DNA of 64,000 bases. Origin: Pseudomonas sediminis (GTDB taxonomy: Bacteria; Pseudomonadota; Gammaproteobacteria; Pseudomonadales; Pseudomonadaceae). The stretch spans positions 744,001-808,000 of the forward strand of contig NZ_CP154631.1 in NCBI RefSeq assembly GCF_039555755.1. The letters run 5' to 3'. The notes under the pieces were generated by a model. That model ran no database searches and was not told the origin of the DNA. It saw only the letters and a program-made list of their open reading frames with translations. A program made the position numbers and the translations under genes. Each line of letters begins with the position of its first letter. Position 1 is the first letter of the stretch. Positions 49,357 through 58,640 of the stretch are shown piece by piece.

Positions 49357-50061
49357 ATGGCCCTTTGCAGCACGAGCGAAATCCCTCAGCAGGCATTCCA
49401 ACACTGGTGGCAACAGCAAGGTGATTGGGTCGAAGAGCCCAACGTTCGTCGCGGCGGCGAAAGTGGTGTGCAGCGTCTGCTGGATGAAACCGGCGTGCTC
49501 TACGCCAAGAAACAGATCGGCCATATCTACCGCAGCCTGCTGCACCCGCAGGGGCGCCCCACCGTCCTGCGCGAACGCAAAGCCCTGCAGGCCCTGCCCT
49601 CTCTGGGCGTGATGGTGCCGCGGATGATCTATTGCGGTATCGATTATGACCAGCAGCAAGGCTGGCGCGGCCTGCTGGTGACAGAGGCGCTGGAAGGCTT
49701 CGAGAACATCGAGCTCTGGTATGCCCAAGGCGGCCGTGAAGCGTGCGGCGAGGCGATGCATACCCAGTTGCTGCAACTGGTTGGTGCGACGCTGGCACGT
49801 ATGCACCTGGGGCGCTGGCAGCATGGCTGCCTCTATGCCAAACACATCTTCGTGCGCATCGACGGCGAAACGCCGCAGGTGGCCCTGCTCGATCTGGAAA
49901 AAAGCCGTCGCCGCCTGACCCGCCTCCAGGCCGCTCAGCACGACCTGCCGCAACTACGACGCCATAGCCCCTGGTGCGACGCCGACTGGCAACAACTATT
50001 GCAGGGCTATCGCCAGATATTCGCCGATGGCGCCAAAGGTCTCGGCACAGCTATTGCCTGA
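49357..50061 (+). CDS. InaA-like lipopolysaccharide-kinase-fold protein
   Basis: A 234-residue protein of the InaA / LPS (Kdo) kinase family. It has a kinase-like core with GGESGVQRLLDETG, YAKKQIGHIY (candidate Lys), RERKALQALPSLGVMVPRMI, MHLGRWQHGCLYAKHIFVRI and ALLDLEKSRRRLTR (the Asp of the metal-binding DxE position). The His-x-Asp catalytic loop is not standard (HGCLYAKHIF), as in InaA proteins. Related genes respond to weak acids in E. coli; the substrate here is unknown. A hairpin terminator follows. Confidence 0.85.
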   Translation: MALCSTSEIPQQAFQHWWQQQGDWVEEPNVRRGGESGVQRLLDETGVLYAKKQIGHIYRSLLHPQGRPTVLRERKALQALPSLGVMVPRMIYCGIDYDQQQGWRGLLVTEALEGFENIELWYAQGGREACGEAMHTQLLQLVGATLARMHLGRWQHGCLYAKHIFVRIDGETPQVALLDLEKSRRRLTRLQAAQHDLPQLRRHSPWCDADWQQLLQGYRQIFADGAKGLGTAIA

Positions 50062-50068
50062 GCAAACG

Positions 50069-50097
50069 ACTGCCGGCCCAGTGCCGGCAGTGCTTTA
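50069..50097 (+). terminator. hairpin terminator after the InaA-like gene
   Basis: ACTGCCGGC-CCAG-GCCGGCAGT followed by GCTTTATC, a short T-run. About 10 bases past the stop. Confidence 0.7.
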
Positions 50098-50419
50098 TCC
50101 GCAACACCTCGCTCCATCCGCATTACCCCCACCAGGAAGTGGCTCTACCTCGCACCTTTTCGCCAGGTAACGAGAAAGGCTGCAGGCGACTGCACCTGCC
50201 AAGGCCGGCTGTTACACAGCGCCGTGACCGGCACCTAAGGTTACGTTAAGACGTTACCTGCACCATTGTTGAACCAACCGACCAGGCCCGAGTCCCAGCA
50301 CAGCCCCGGCTGATGCCAGCTACACGCTAAGACCGTTCGTCGCATGAGACGACGACGAGGCAATGGGTGATCTAGGTTTAGCGAACAGCGTTTGGCAGTG
50401 CTTTCAAGGGGTTAGCAAA
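50098..50419. other. 322-base intergenic region before a small secreted protein
   Basis: No convincing gene. It contains an imperfect dyad, GGTTACGT-TAAG-ACGTTACC (50239-50258), about 160 bases upstream of the next ATG, and a purine-rich ACGACGACGAGG stretch. The open frame at 49974-50249 has no start signals or homology and is treated as a shadow. Confidence 0.4.
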
Positions 50420-50656
50420 ATGAAATTAGAAATAGCACGAGGTTTTTTCCTTGGCCTCGCACTCAGCGTAACGGCAATCGCCGCCGCAGCCTGGCAGGAG
50501 CCCGGCCCACGCGTACTGGAAGCGCAAGCCTGCACCGCTGTGGAACCCTGTCCAACCGCGCCTTTGCGCAAGCAGGTACAACCCGCAGCCAACCCGGACG
50601 CCAACCTGCTGGTGCTAATGTTCGGCCTCAGCGCCGCGATGAAGGGCGAGCAGTAA
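50420..50656 (+). CDS. small hypothetical secreted or membrane-anchored protein
   Basis: A 78-residue protein with a hydrophobic N-terminus (GFFLGLALSVTAIAAAAW), a middle rich in Cys and Pro (QACTAVEPCPTAPLR) and a hydrophobic C-terminal stretch (ANLLVLMFGLSAAMKGEQ). AAGGGG precedes the ATG at 50420; the frame extends upstream to 50363 without such a site. I do not recognise the family. Two cysteines eight residues apart could form a disulfide if exported. It is unlinked to the neighbours. Confidence 0.6.
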   Translation: MKLEIARGFFLGLALSVTAIAAAAWQEPGPRVLEAQACTAVEPCPTAPLRKQVQPAANPDANLLVLMFGLSAAMKGEQ

Positions 50657-50829
50657 CGGCATACGCTCAGCCACTACTCGCGAAACGGGCCTACCAGTAT
50701 TACCGGACGGCCCGCCATAGGAGTCCTCCGCGCAGTTCGAGCAATCTCCTCCTGCTTACCAGCATCACTTGCAAGCACCTAGATCCCCACTTGCTAATCG
50801 CTACCTGCAATATCGAGTGATGGCTAATA

Positions 50830-50857
50830 TCGCTTCGCAGCTAAAGCCCCTCCTACA
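50830..50857. repeat. degenerate REP hairpin
   Basis: CGCTTCGCAGCTAAAGCCCC followed by TCCTACA, a decayed copy of the single REP at 55221. The rest of 50657-50886 shows no gene. Confidence 0.6.
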
Positions 50858-50886
50858 AGAACGTGGCGATACCAGCGGCCTTACAT

Positions 50887-51714
50887 TCACGCCCCCACAA
50901 TCAACCGCTCGATGATCTCCCGCCCCTCAGGATGCTCCGGCCCCCGAATCCCAAACTCCTCGCGCAACACCCTGAGCACCTCATCGACACTCTGCAACTG
51001 GACCCGCTCACTCGCCTGCCCCAGGCGGTGAATGGCGAAGCTGCCATTGTTAAGCGTCTTGCGCAGGCCTGGCCCGGTGCGGGCGGCGATCATCTGGCCG
51101 AGGAAAGGCGAATCCGGGTGGGTGCACACGTACCAATTTCCCACCACGTAATCGATATCCGCCACCTGCTGCAGATCGAACACATACATCGCCCGCCAGC
51201 TGCCGGCGACCAATGCGCGCAGGGTGTAGGTGTCGTCCACCAGCGTCAGGCGATAGGGCTCATGCGGTGTGGCCTGCTCAGCCTCGCTATCGAGTAGCAG
51301 TGGGCCCGTCGGCACCATACCGCCGAAGCCGACGTCGCTGATGTAGCGCACGCCATCGATGGTCACCAGCACCAGCATATGGGTGCGTGCCGGCAGGGCG
51401 TCTTCCGGCCCGCCCATCACTACACGGCCGGTCAGCCCACGCGCGTCGAAGCCCAGCGCCTGCAACAGCAGCAGGTACAGGCGGTTGAGCTCGAAGCAGT
51501 AACCGCCACGGCCCTGGCGTAGCAGCTTGTCCTGAATCGCGGCGGGTTCGACCTCCACCGGCACGCGCAGCATGCTGGCCAGGGTTTCGAAGGGGAATTC
51601 GGCAGTGTGTCGCGCCTGCAGCTCACGCAGAGTGTCGAGGTTCGGCGGCGGCGCCGACGAGCACCCCAGGCGCCCGAGGTAGGTGTGTAGATCCAGCATG
51701 AATGGCTCGGTCAT
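50887..51714 (-). CDS. nat: arylamine N-acetyltransferase
   Basis: A 275-residue cytoplasmic enzyme transferring acetyl from acetyl-CoA to arylamines and hydrazines. The catalytic triad is visible: Cys in GRGGYCFELNRLY (about 73), His in ARTHMLVLV (about 111) and Asp in ISDVGFGGMVPTG (about 127). Normal NAT length. It stands alone between REP sequences. The natural substrate is unknown; such enzymes affect resistance to some aromatic amines. Confidence 0.95.
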   Translation of the reverse strand: MTEPFMLDLHTYLGRLGCSSAPPPNLDTLRELQARHTAEFPFETLASMLRVPVEVEPAAIQDKLLRQGRGGYCFELNRLYLLLLQALGFDARGLTGRVVMGGPEDALPARTHMLVLVTIDGVRYISDVGFGGMVPTGPLLLDSEAEQATPHEPYRLTLVDDTYTLRALVAGSWRAMYVFDLQQVADIDYVVGNWYVCTHPDSPFLGQMIAARTGPGLRKTLNNGSFAIHRLGQASERVQLQSVDEVLRVLREEFGIRGPEHPEGREIIERLIVGA

Positions 51715-51887
51715 CGCGCATCTCCCTTTCTACTGCCGGCTGTTTTACCAGAGGGCGGGGATAGACGTATGCGATGAGCCGCGTGGCGAGCTCGAGTCAG
51801 CGCTCTCGGTTTGCGGCAGTCGGCACACACAAATCGACAGAAATGCGCCAATCTATTGTTCATCGCACGAGCTTGCCCGAGGACTCC

Positions 51888-52094
51888 ATGATGCGCCTGC
51901 GCCATTGCTGCACCCTTTCCCTGTTACTCGCCCTGGGCGGCTGCGGCGTCGGTGAGACGGCCGCCACGGCGACACTCCAGGCTGAGCAGGCCAAACAGGC
52001 TCAGCAGCAAATGGAGCAGCTCAAGCAGCAGATTGACCAGGCCAACGCGGCGAACACCCAGCGCCTGCAGGAGGCCATCGATCAGGCGCAGTGA
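51888..52094 (+). CDS. small coiled-coil lipoprotein
   Basis: A 68-residue putative lipoprotein with signal LSLLLALGGCGVGE (Cys about 19) followed by a Gln/Ala-rich heptad-like stretch (LQAEQAKQAQQQMEQLKQQI) predicted to form a coiled coil, as in Lpp-like proteins. GAGGACTCC precedes the ATG at 51888. A longer frame beginning at 51774 is not supported. Function unknown. Confidence 0.72.
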   Translation: MMRLRHCCTLSLLLALGGCGVGETAATATLQAEQAKQAQQQMEQLKQQIDQANAANTQRLQEAIDQAQ

Positions 52095-52162
52095 GCGGCG
52101 TCTCCTGGGGGATTTCCATCCAGCGGAGCGCTGCTTGCAACGAGCAACGCGCCGCCTGACAA

Positions 52163-52193
52163 CAAAAAGGCCGATCACGTGATCGGCCTTTTC
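52163..52193. terminator. bidirectional terminator between lipoprotein gene and bauC
   Basis: AAAAAGGCCGATCAC-GTGATCGGCCTTTT, a perfect 13-bp palindrome with A- and T-runs, so usable from both convergent genes. Confidence 0.9.
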
Positions 52194-52211
52194 GTTAGCG
52201 CTTCAACTCAC

Positions 52212-53708
52212 TCAGCCATTGCTGGGGAAGGCGAACTGCGCCGCTTCGTGACTCTTGCGCGCCGGCCAGCGCTGGGTGATGGCCTTCTTGCGGGTGTAGA
52301 AGCGCACGCCATCCGGGCCGTAGGCATGCAGGTCGCCGAACAGCGAACGCTTCCAGCCGCCGAAGCTGTGGTAAGCCACCGGCACCGGCAGCGGTACGTT
52401 GACGCCGACCATGCCGACTTCGATCTCGTCGCAGAACAGGCGCGCGGCTTCACCGTCACGAGTGAAGATGCAGGTGCCGTTGCCGTACTCGTGATCGTTG
52501 ATCAGCTGCATGGCTTCTTCCAGGCTGCCGACGCGGACGATGCACAGCACCGGGCCGAAGATTTCGTCGGTGTAGATGGTCATCTCCGGGGTCACCTTGT
52601 CGAACAGGGTGCCACCGACGAAGTAACCGTTCTCGTTGCCAGCGACCACCAGATCACGGCCGTCGACCACCAGCTTGGCGCCCTGCTCGACCCCAGCGTC
52701 AATGTAGCCCTTGACCTTGTCGCGCGCGGCAGCGGTGACCAGCGGGCCCATGTCCAGGCCGCAGGAGGTACCGGCACCGATTTTCAGCGCCTGGATCTGC
52801 GGGACGATTTTCTCGACCAGCGCATCGGCGATCTGGTCACCCACGCACACGGCCACGGAGATGGCCATGCAGCGCTCGCCGCAGGAGCCGTAGGCCGCAC
52901 CCATCAGTGCGCTGACGGCGTTGTCCAGGTCGGCATCGGGCATCAGCACGGCGTGGTTCTTGGCGCCGCCCAGGGCCTGCACGCGTTTGCCACGCTTGGT
53001 GCCTTCGCTGTAGATGTATTCGGCGATCGGGGTCGAGCCGACGAAGCTCAGGGCCTTGACCTCAGGCGCTTCGATCAGCGCATCGACCGCGTCCTTGTCG
53101 CCGTTGACCACGTTCAGCACGCCCTTGGGCAGGCCGGCCTGGTTCAGCAGTTCGGCGATGAACAGGGTGGAGCTCGGGTCGCGCTCGGATGGCTTCAAGA
53201 TGAAGCAGTTACCGCAGACGATGGCCAGCGGGTACATCCACAGCGGCACCATGGCCGGGAAGTTGAACGGGGTAATTCCTGCCACGACGCCAATGGGTTG
53301 CAGATCGGTCCAGGCGTCGATGTTCGGGCCGACGTTGCGGCTGTATTCGCCCTTGAGAATGTCCGGGGCGGCGCAGGCGAACTCGACGTTCTCGATGCCG
53401 CGCTTGAGTTCACCGACGGCGTCTTCGAGGGTCTTGCCATGCTCGGCGCTGATCAGTGCGGCGATTTCGTTCTCGTTCTGCTCCAGCAACTGCCTGAAGC
53501 GGAACATGATCTGCGCGCGCTTGGCCGGCGGGGTGTTGCGCCAGGCCGGGAAGGCAGCCTTGGCGGCGTCGATGGCCAGTTGCATGGTGGCGCGATCAGC
53601 CAGGCCGACGGCGCTGGTGGAGTCGCCGGTGGACGGGTTGTACACCGGGGCGCTGCGACCGTTGCCGGCAACGCGTTCGCCGTTGATCAGGTGCGGGATG
53701 TGGCTCAT
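52212..53708 (-). CDS. bauC: (methyl)malonate-semialdehyde dehydrogenase
   Basis: A 498-residue aldehyde dehydrogenase of the CoA-acylating MmsA type. It has the NAD-binding VGSTPIAEYIY, catalytic Cys in YGSCGERCMAISVAV and Glu in FGPVLCIVRVG-type surroundings (EIFGPV). It oxidises malonate semialdehyde to acetyl-CoA (BauC) or methylmalonate semialdehyde to propionyl-CoA (MmsA). The context with bauA and bauR favours the beta-alanine role, but mmsA activity is possible. GGAG precedes the ATG. A REP-like repeat separates it from bauA upstream. Confidence 0.88.
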   Translation of the reverse strand: MSHIPHLINGERVAGNGRSAPVYNPSTGDSTSAVGLADRATMQLAIDAAKAAFPAWRNTPPAKRAQIMFRFRQLLEQNENEIAALISAEHGKTLEDAVGELKRGIENVEFACAAPDILKGEYSRNVGPNIDAWTDLQPIGVVAGITPFNFPAMVPLWMYPLAIVCGNCFILKPSERDPSSTLFIAELLNQAGLPKGVLNVVNGDKDAVDALIEAPEVKALSFVGSTPIAEYIYSEGTKRGKRVQALGGAKNHAVLMPDADLDNAVSALMGAAYGSCGERCMAISVAVCVGDQIADALVEKIVPQIQALKIGAGTSCGLDMGPLVTAAARDKVKGYIDAGVEQGAKLVVDGRDLVVAGNENGYFVGGTLFDKVTPEMTIYTDEIFGPVLCIVRVGSLEEAMQLINDHEYGNGTCIFTRDGEAARLFCDEIEVGMVGVNVPLPVPVAYHSFGGWKRSLFGDLHAYGPDGVRFYTRKKAITQRWPARKSHEAAQFAFPSNG

Positions 53709-53727
53709 GGGGTTCTCCAAGGTCTGG

Positions 53728-53806
53728 CGTAGGGTGGATGACGCTCTTTTCATCCACCTTGGGGATTCGATGATTGGTGGATGGGTAAAGCGCCATCCAC
53801 CCTACG
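53728..53806. repeat. REPIN-like paired repeat (GTAGGGTGGAT type)
   Basis: CGTAGGGTGGATGACGCTCT is mirrored by a complementary copy ending CCATCCACCCTACG (53793-53806), with two GGTGGAT arms inside. It lies between bauA and bauC and may tune the polycistronic mRNA. Confidence 0.85.
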
Positions 53807-53808
53807 GT

Positions 53809-55155
53809 TCAATCCAGTTTGTTCAGGACATCGCCAACGGCATTGAAGACGCGGTCGAGGTCTTCGATCTTGGCGTTGAAGGTTGGGCCGAACTGCAGGG
53901 TGTCGCCACCGAAGCGCACGTAGAAACCGGCCTTCCAAAGAGCCATGCCGGCCTCGAACGGACGGATCACCGCGTCACCGTCACGCGGGGCGATCTGCAG
54001 AGCGCCAGCCAGGCCGCAGTTGCGAATATCGATGATGTGCTTGGTACCCTTCAGGCCATGCAGCGCGGCCTCGAACTTCGGCGCCAACTCGGCGGACTGC
54101 TGGATCAGGTTCTCGCGTTTGAGCAGCTCCAGCGTCGCCAGACCAGCGGCGCAGGCCACCGGGTGCGCCGAGTAGGTGTAGCCGTGGGTGAACTCGATCA
54201 TGTGCTCCGGCGACGGCTGCTGCATGAAGGTGTTATAGATCTCGCTGCTGGCGATCACCGCACCCAGCGGGATCGCGCCGTTGGTGATCTGCTTGGCGAC
54301 GTTCATCAGGTCCGGGGTCACGCCGAAGAATTCCGCGCCGCTCCACTTGCCCATGCGGCCGAAGCCGGTGATGACTTCGTCGAAGATCAGCAGGATATTG
54401 TGCTGGGTGCAGATTTCGCGCAGGCGCTGCAGGTAGCCCACCGGCGGCACGAGGGCGCCAGCGGAGCCGGACATCGGCTCGACGATCACCGCGGCAATGT
54501 TGGAGGCGTCGTGCAGCTCGATCAGCTTGAGCAGTTCATTGGCCAGTTCCACGCCGCCAGTTTCGGCCATGCCCTTGGTGAAGGCCATGCCCGGCTGCAG
54601 GGTGTGCGGCAGGTGGTCGGCGTCCATCAGTTGGCCGTACATCTTGCGGTTGCCACCGATGCCGCCTAACGCGGTACCAGCGATGTTGACGCCGTGGTAG
54701 CCACGGGCACGGCCGATGAAACGAGTCTTGGAGGCCTGGCCTTTGAGGCGCCAGTAGGCCTTGGCCATCTTCACCGCGGTGTCGGCGCACTCGGAGCCGG
54801 AGCCGGTGAAGAACACGTGGCTGAGCTCGCCCGGCATCAGGTCGGCGACCTGCTCGGCCAGTTTGAACGACAGCGCATGGCCGAACTGGAAGCCCGGCGA
54901 ATAGTCGAGGGTACCGAGTTGCTTGGCCACGGCCTCCTGGATTTCCTTGCGCGAGTGGCCGGCGCCGCAAGTCCACAGGCCGGACAGGCTGTCGTAGACC
55001 TTGCGGCCCTGGTCGTCGGTCAGCCAGCTGCCTTCGGCGCCGACGATCAGACGCGGGTCGCGCTGGAAGTTGCGGTTGGCGGAGAACGGCATCCAGTGCG
55101 CATCCAGCTTGAGCTGGCTGGCCAGGGACGGGGTTGCGGTCTGCGGCATGTTCAT
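53809..55155 (-). CDS. bauA: beta-alanine (omega-amino acid)--pyruvate transaminase
   Basis: A 448-residue class-III PLP aminotransferase, the length of the known Pseudomonas omega-amino-acid:pyruvate transaminase. It has the Gly-Ser-rich cofactor site FFTGSGSECADTAVKMAKAY, DEVITGFGR (Asp) and the PLP lysine in NVAKQITNGAIPLGAVIAS. It converts beta-alanine and pyruvate to malonate semialdehyde and alanine, feeding bauC. The start at 55155 (MNMPQTATPS) is chosen over a longer frame to 55203. Divergent from bauR. Confidence 0.92.
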   Translation of the reverse strand: MNMPQTATPSLASQLKLDAHWMPFSANRNFQRDPRLIVGAEGSWLTDDQGRKVYDSLSGLWTCGAGHSRKEIQEAVAKQLGTLDYSPGFQFGHALSFKLAEQVADLMPGELSHVFFTGSGSECADTAVKMAKAYWRLKGQASKTRFIGRARGYHGVNIAGTALGGIGGNRKMYGQLMDADHLPHTLQPGMAFTKGMAETGGVELANELLKLIELHDASNIAAVIVEPMSGSAGALVPPVGYLQRLREICTQHNILLIFDEVITGFGRMGKWSGAEFFGVTPDLMNVAKQITNGAIPLGAVIASSEIYNTFMQQPSPEHMIEFTHGYTYSAHPVACAAGLATLELLKRENLIQQSAELAPKFEAALHGLKGTKHIIDIRNCGLAGALQIAPRDGDAVIRPFEAGMALWKAGFYVRFGGDTLQFGPTFNAKIEDLDRVFNAVGDVLNKLD

Positions 55156-55220
55156 CGGAGGAGCCTCGAGCTGGCGGCGTTTGGAAGATTTGTAGTCCGA
55201 CAAGCCATATAGGCAACATG

Positions 55221-55247
55221 CGAATCGCGGCTAAAGCCGCTCCTACA
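55221..55247. repeat. single REP hairpin
   Basis: CGAATCGCGGCTAAAGCCGC followed by TCCTACA. It lies in the divergent bauA-bauR control region, between the two genes. Confidence 0.85.
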
Positions 55248-55337
55248 AAAACCTGTCTGTTGCCAGCAAAGGTGCCACGGGCATAGAGTCAGTAAAACAG
55301 TACTCTTCTTATCTTCAGTTCAAGGCCTACTAAACAA

Positions 55338-56255
55338 ATGAGCAGCCGCCGCCCCGATCCGCTGGCCCAGGTCAGCGACTTTGAAATCCGCCTGCTCAAG
55401 CTGTTTCGCAGCGTGGTGGAATGCGGCGGTTTTTCCGCAGCCGAAAGCGCCCTGGGCATCGGCCGCTCGGCCATCAGCCAGCAGATGAGCGACCTCGAAC
55501 AACGCCTCGGCCTGCGCCTGTGCCAGCGCGGCCGCGCCGGTTTCGCCCTGACCGAGGAAGGCCGCGAGGTGTACCAGAGCACCCTGCAATTGCTGGCGGC
55601 GCTGGAAAGCTTTCGCACCGAGGTCAACGGCCTGCACCAGCACCTGCGTGGCGAGCTGAACATCGGCCTGACCGACAACCTGGTGACCATCCCGCACATG
55701 CGCATCACCAACGCCCTGGCGCGGCTCAAGGTGCAGGGACCGGACGTGCGCATCAACATCCGCATGACGCCGCCGTCAGAGGTGGAACAGGGCGTGCTCG
55801 ACGGCCGCCTGCATATCGGCGTGGTACCGCAGGTCGGCGCCCTCTCCGGCCTGGAATACCAGGCGCTGTACGACGAGCGCTCGCTGCTCTACTGCGCGGT
55901 CGGCCACCCGCTGTTCTATGTCGATGACCAGCAGCTTGAAGACCAACGTCTCAACGCTCAGGAGGCCATCGCCCCGACCTTCCGCGTGCCCCCCGAGGTG
56001 CAGAGCCACTACCAGGCGCTGAACTGCACGGCCAGCGCCTCGGACCGCGAAGGCATGGCCTTCCTTATTCTCACCGGGCGCTATATCGGCTACCTGCCGG
56101 ACCACTATGCCCAGGCCTGGGTCCAGCAGGGTCGCCTACGCGCGCTCAAGGCCAGCAGCCGCTTCTACGACATCAACCTGGCAGCGGTCACGCGCAAAGG
56201 CCGCCGTGCGCACCTGGTGCTGGAGAGCTTTCTCGAGACCCTGGCTGAGGCCTGA
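55338..56255 (+). CDS. bauR: LysR-family regulator of beta-alanine use
   Basis: A 305-residue LTTR. The N-terminal HTH is FEIRLLKLFRSVVECGGFSA and GIGRSAISQQMSDLEQRLGL (about 20-65), with a LysR substrate domain following (GELNIGLTDNLVTIPHMRIT). It is divergent from bauA, the usual position for an LTTR controlling the neighbour; its co-inducer is probably beta-alanine or a related omega-amino acid (inference). The intergenic region is 182 bases and contains one REP. Confidence 0.85.
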   Translation: MSSRRPDPLAQVSDFEIRLLKLFRSVVECGGFSAAESALGIGRSAISQQMSDLEQRLGLRLCQRGRAGFALTEEGREVYQSTLQLLAALESFRTEVNGLHQHLRGELNIGLTDNLVTIPHMRITNALARLKVQGPDVRINIRMTPPSEVEQGVLDGRLHIGVVPQVGALSGLEYQALYDERSLLYCAVGHPLFYVDDQQLEDQRLNAQEAIAPTFRVPPEVQSHYQALNCTASASDREGMAFLILTGRYIGYLPDHYAQAWVQQGRLRALKASSRFYDINLAAVTRKGRRAHLVLESFLETLAEA

Positions 56256-56487
56256 CCGCACACCAAAAAAGCGCTCGAGCACCAATAACGGGCAAGCCCT
56301 TAGTCCCGGTGGCCCCCGAACAACCCAGTCGAAACCAGACTTACCGCTGCAGAACGCCGATATCATGTCGCCATATTAATGACGGCAAGTTTCTTGCTGG
56401 CAAATCGCCTGGGCGATGATCGCACTGCGCTTACTCCCTTCGCATGGCCGGCCACTCGGCTGTCGTTACTCCTGGTTCTCGAGGCTC

Positions 56488-58488
56488 ATGATGTTCTTCT
56501 TCAAACCGGTTCTGGCGTTGATGAACCGCGCGCGTTACGCCCACAAATTCCTGCTGATCTTTACTGTGTTCATGCTGCCCTACTGCTGGCTATCGGTGAG
56601 CAAGCTACTCGACGTCAACGCCACGCTGGAGCAGTCGCAGCACGAGCTACAAGGCCTGCAGACCATCGAGCACTACCTGCCGGTGTATCGCCAGGCCCTG
56701 GAGCAGGCCGGCATGCATGTGATCGGCTATGCGCGTAACAAGGACGACGCCAAGCAGGAGATCGAGCGCCGCAGCCAGAGCTTCGTCGCGGCCATCGCGG
56801 AACTCAATTCCAGCCTCGATAGCGGCGTGTTCGCCGACATGAAGCTCGCCGAAAGCGACCCCGGCTTCAGCCTGGACAAGAAACTGTCGGTGCAGGGCCT
56901 CAGCTCGCAGATGATCGAGCACGTCGCCTCGGTGCACGACCTGAGCGCCAACATGCGCGAGATCGCCGCCTTGTCCAAGTTGAGCCAGGACAGCAACCCG
57001 CGCATCTACCGCAACGTAGACCTGCTGCTCAATCAACTGCTGCCGCTGTACGAAGTGCTGACCCAGACCCGCACCTATGCTGGCTACATGACTGCCTACG
57101 GCTTCCTCGAATCCTCGTCGCGTTCGGCCATCACCAACCAGCTCAGCACTCTGCAACGCTACGCCGGCGGCATCGAGGCCAAGGGCAACGCCGAGGCCCA
57201 GCAGTTGATGACGAGCGCCGCGCGAGATGCCGCCGAGCAATACAAGCGCGAGATCGTCGATATCTATACCCGGAGCGGCTACTTCGACCAGAACGCGGTG
57301 GAACACTGGCTGCAGCGCTACGAATCCTATGCGCCGCAGGCAGCCGAGCTGGACAAGGCCGCGAGCCTGCTGCTGGAGGAAACTGCCGGACTGCTGCAGG
57401 CTCGCACCGACGCCGACCTGCGCGAACTGGTGCTGTGGGCTGGCACCCTGCTGGTGGTGATCGCCTTGCTGGTGTACCTGTTCGTTGGTTTCTACCTGTC
57501 AGTGCGCGGCGCCATTCGCGACCTGACCAATGCCACCCGACGCATGGCAGAAGGTGACCTGCGTCAAAGCGTGAAGACCGCTGCGCGTGACGAGCTGGGC
57601 GACCTGGCCCAGGACTTCAACGAGATGCAGACGCGCATGAGCGAGCTGATCGCCCAGGTCGCACGCTTCTCCGAAACCACCCTGGACAAGGCGCAGAGCG
57701 TCAGCGACAGCGCCTCCACCAGCCAGCGCAGCGTCGAGCGTCAGGCCAATGAACTGGAGCTGATCGCCACCTCGATGAGCGAGCTGGTCAGCAACGTTCA
57801 GGAGGTCAGCCAGAACTCCCACGTGACTGCCGACAAGGCCAATACCGCGGGCGAGAAATGCCGCGAAGGCCGCGTGCAGGTCGATCACGCCGTGTCGCGC
57901 ATCAACCAGCTGTTCAGCGAGATGGACGACTCCATCGGTGCCATCACCTCGGTAGAAAAGGAAAGTGAGGAGATCGCCAAGGCCGTCGACCTGATCAAGA
58001 GCGTCGCCGAGCAGACCAACCTGCTCGCCCTCAACGCCGCCATCGAGGCCGCACGTGCTGGCGAACAGGGCCGCGGCTTTGCCGTGGTCGCCGACGAAGT
58101 ACGCAGCCTGGCTATTCGCTCCCACGAGCTCACCGGCGAGATCGACCAGACCATCGGTCGCCTGCGCCAGCAAGTCGGCAGCGCGGTGAAGACCATTCGT
58201 GGCAGCCACCAGAGCGCGGCGCAGAGCGTCGAGCAGATCACCCTGACGGCGAACATCTTCGAGCAGATCACCGGCAGCATGGATCAGATCATCGACCACA
58301 ACATCCAGATCGCCTCGGCCGCCGAGCAGCAGGCTGCGGTGGTTCAGGGCGTCGAGCAGAACACCCTGGAGATCAAGAGCCTCAGCGACAGCAACGCCCA
58401 TGAAGCGCAGAGCACGGTGAACGTCAGCGACGAGCTGACCGGCATGACCCGCAACCTGCACAGCCTGATTGCCAACTTCAAGGTATGA
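56488..58488 (+). CDS. methyl-accepting chemotaxis protein
   Basis: A 666-residue chemoreceptor. TM1 is about 18-38 ([20 protein letters not shown]), followed by a large helical periplasmic region of about 290 residues with no Cache signature, TM2 about 338-360 ([20 protein letters not shown]), HAMP ([20 protein letters not shown]) and a cytoplasmic signalling domain with the tip [20 protein letters not shown] and a C-terminal NFKV. No terminal CheR-binding pentapeptide is visible. The ligand is unknown. The start (56488 or 56491) follows GAGG; the open frame runs to 56416. Confidence 0.93.
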   Translation: MMFFFKPVLALMNRARYAHKFLLIFTVFMLPYCWLSVSKLLDVNATLEQSQHELQGLQTIEHYLPVYRQALEQAGMHVIGYARNKDDAKQEIERRSQSFVAAIAELNSSLDSGVFADMKLAESDPGFSLDKKLSVQGLSSQMIEHVASVHDLSANMREIAALSKLSQDSNPRIYRNVDLLLNQLLPLYEVLTQTRTYAGYMTAYGFLESSSRSAITNQLSTLQRYAGGIEAKGNAEAQQLMTSAARDAAEQYKREIVDIYTRSGYFDQNAVEHWLQRYESYAPQAAELDKAASLLLEETAGLLQARTDADLRELVLWAGTLLVVIALLVYLFVGFYLSVRGAIRDLTNATRRMAEGDLRQSVKTAARDELGDLAQDFNEMQTRMSELIAQVARFSETTLDKAQSVSDSASTSQRSVERQANELELIATSMSELVSNVQEVSQNSHVTADKANTAGEKCREGRVQVDHAVSRINQLFSEMDDSIGAITSVEKESEEIAKAVDLIKSVAEQTNLLALNAAIEAARAGEQGRGFAVVADEVRSLAIRSHELTGEIDQTIGRLRQQVGSAVKTIRGSHQSAAQSVEQITLTANIFEQITGSMDQIIDHNIQIASAAEQQAAVVQGVEQNTLEIKSLSDSNAHEAQSTVNVSDELTGMTRNLHSLIANFKV

Positions 58489-58640
58489 CCCGCGTGGCCG
58501 TCAGCGAGACCCGATCACGGCCGGCCTGGGGTGACGCAGCCGACGCAAACGGGCTTTTTCACGCCGTAATGCTTGTCACCCAGGCGGTGCTGGGGTATCT
58601 GTGCAAACGCCCCGCTCCCTGATCAGTCCGGAATCGCCTC

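Noticed and set aside
50239..50258. GGTTACGT/ACGTTACC dyad as a known operator
   Set aside because: One mismatch, no consensus I can name and no neighbouring regulator. Kept only as an observation.
52179..54669. Long open frames (517 and 551 codons) opposite bauC and bauA
   Set aside because: Antisense to full-length enzymes with catalytic motifs; the translations are low-complexity, with no family resemblance.
56353..56360. GCCGATAT before the second chemoreceptor as a FliA -10 box
   Set aside because: No TAAAG-like -35 at 15 bases upstream, and it lies about 130 bases from the start, unlike the good match at 33302.
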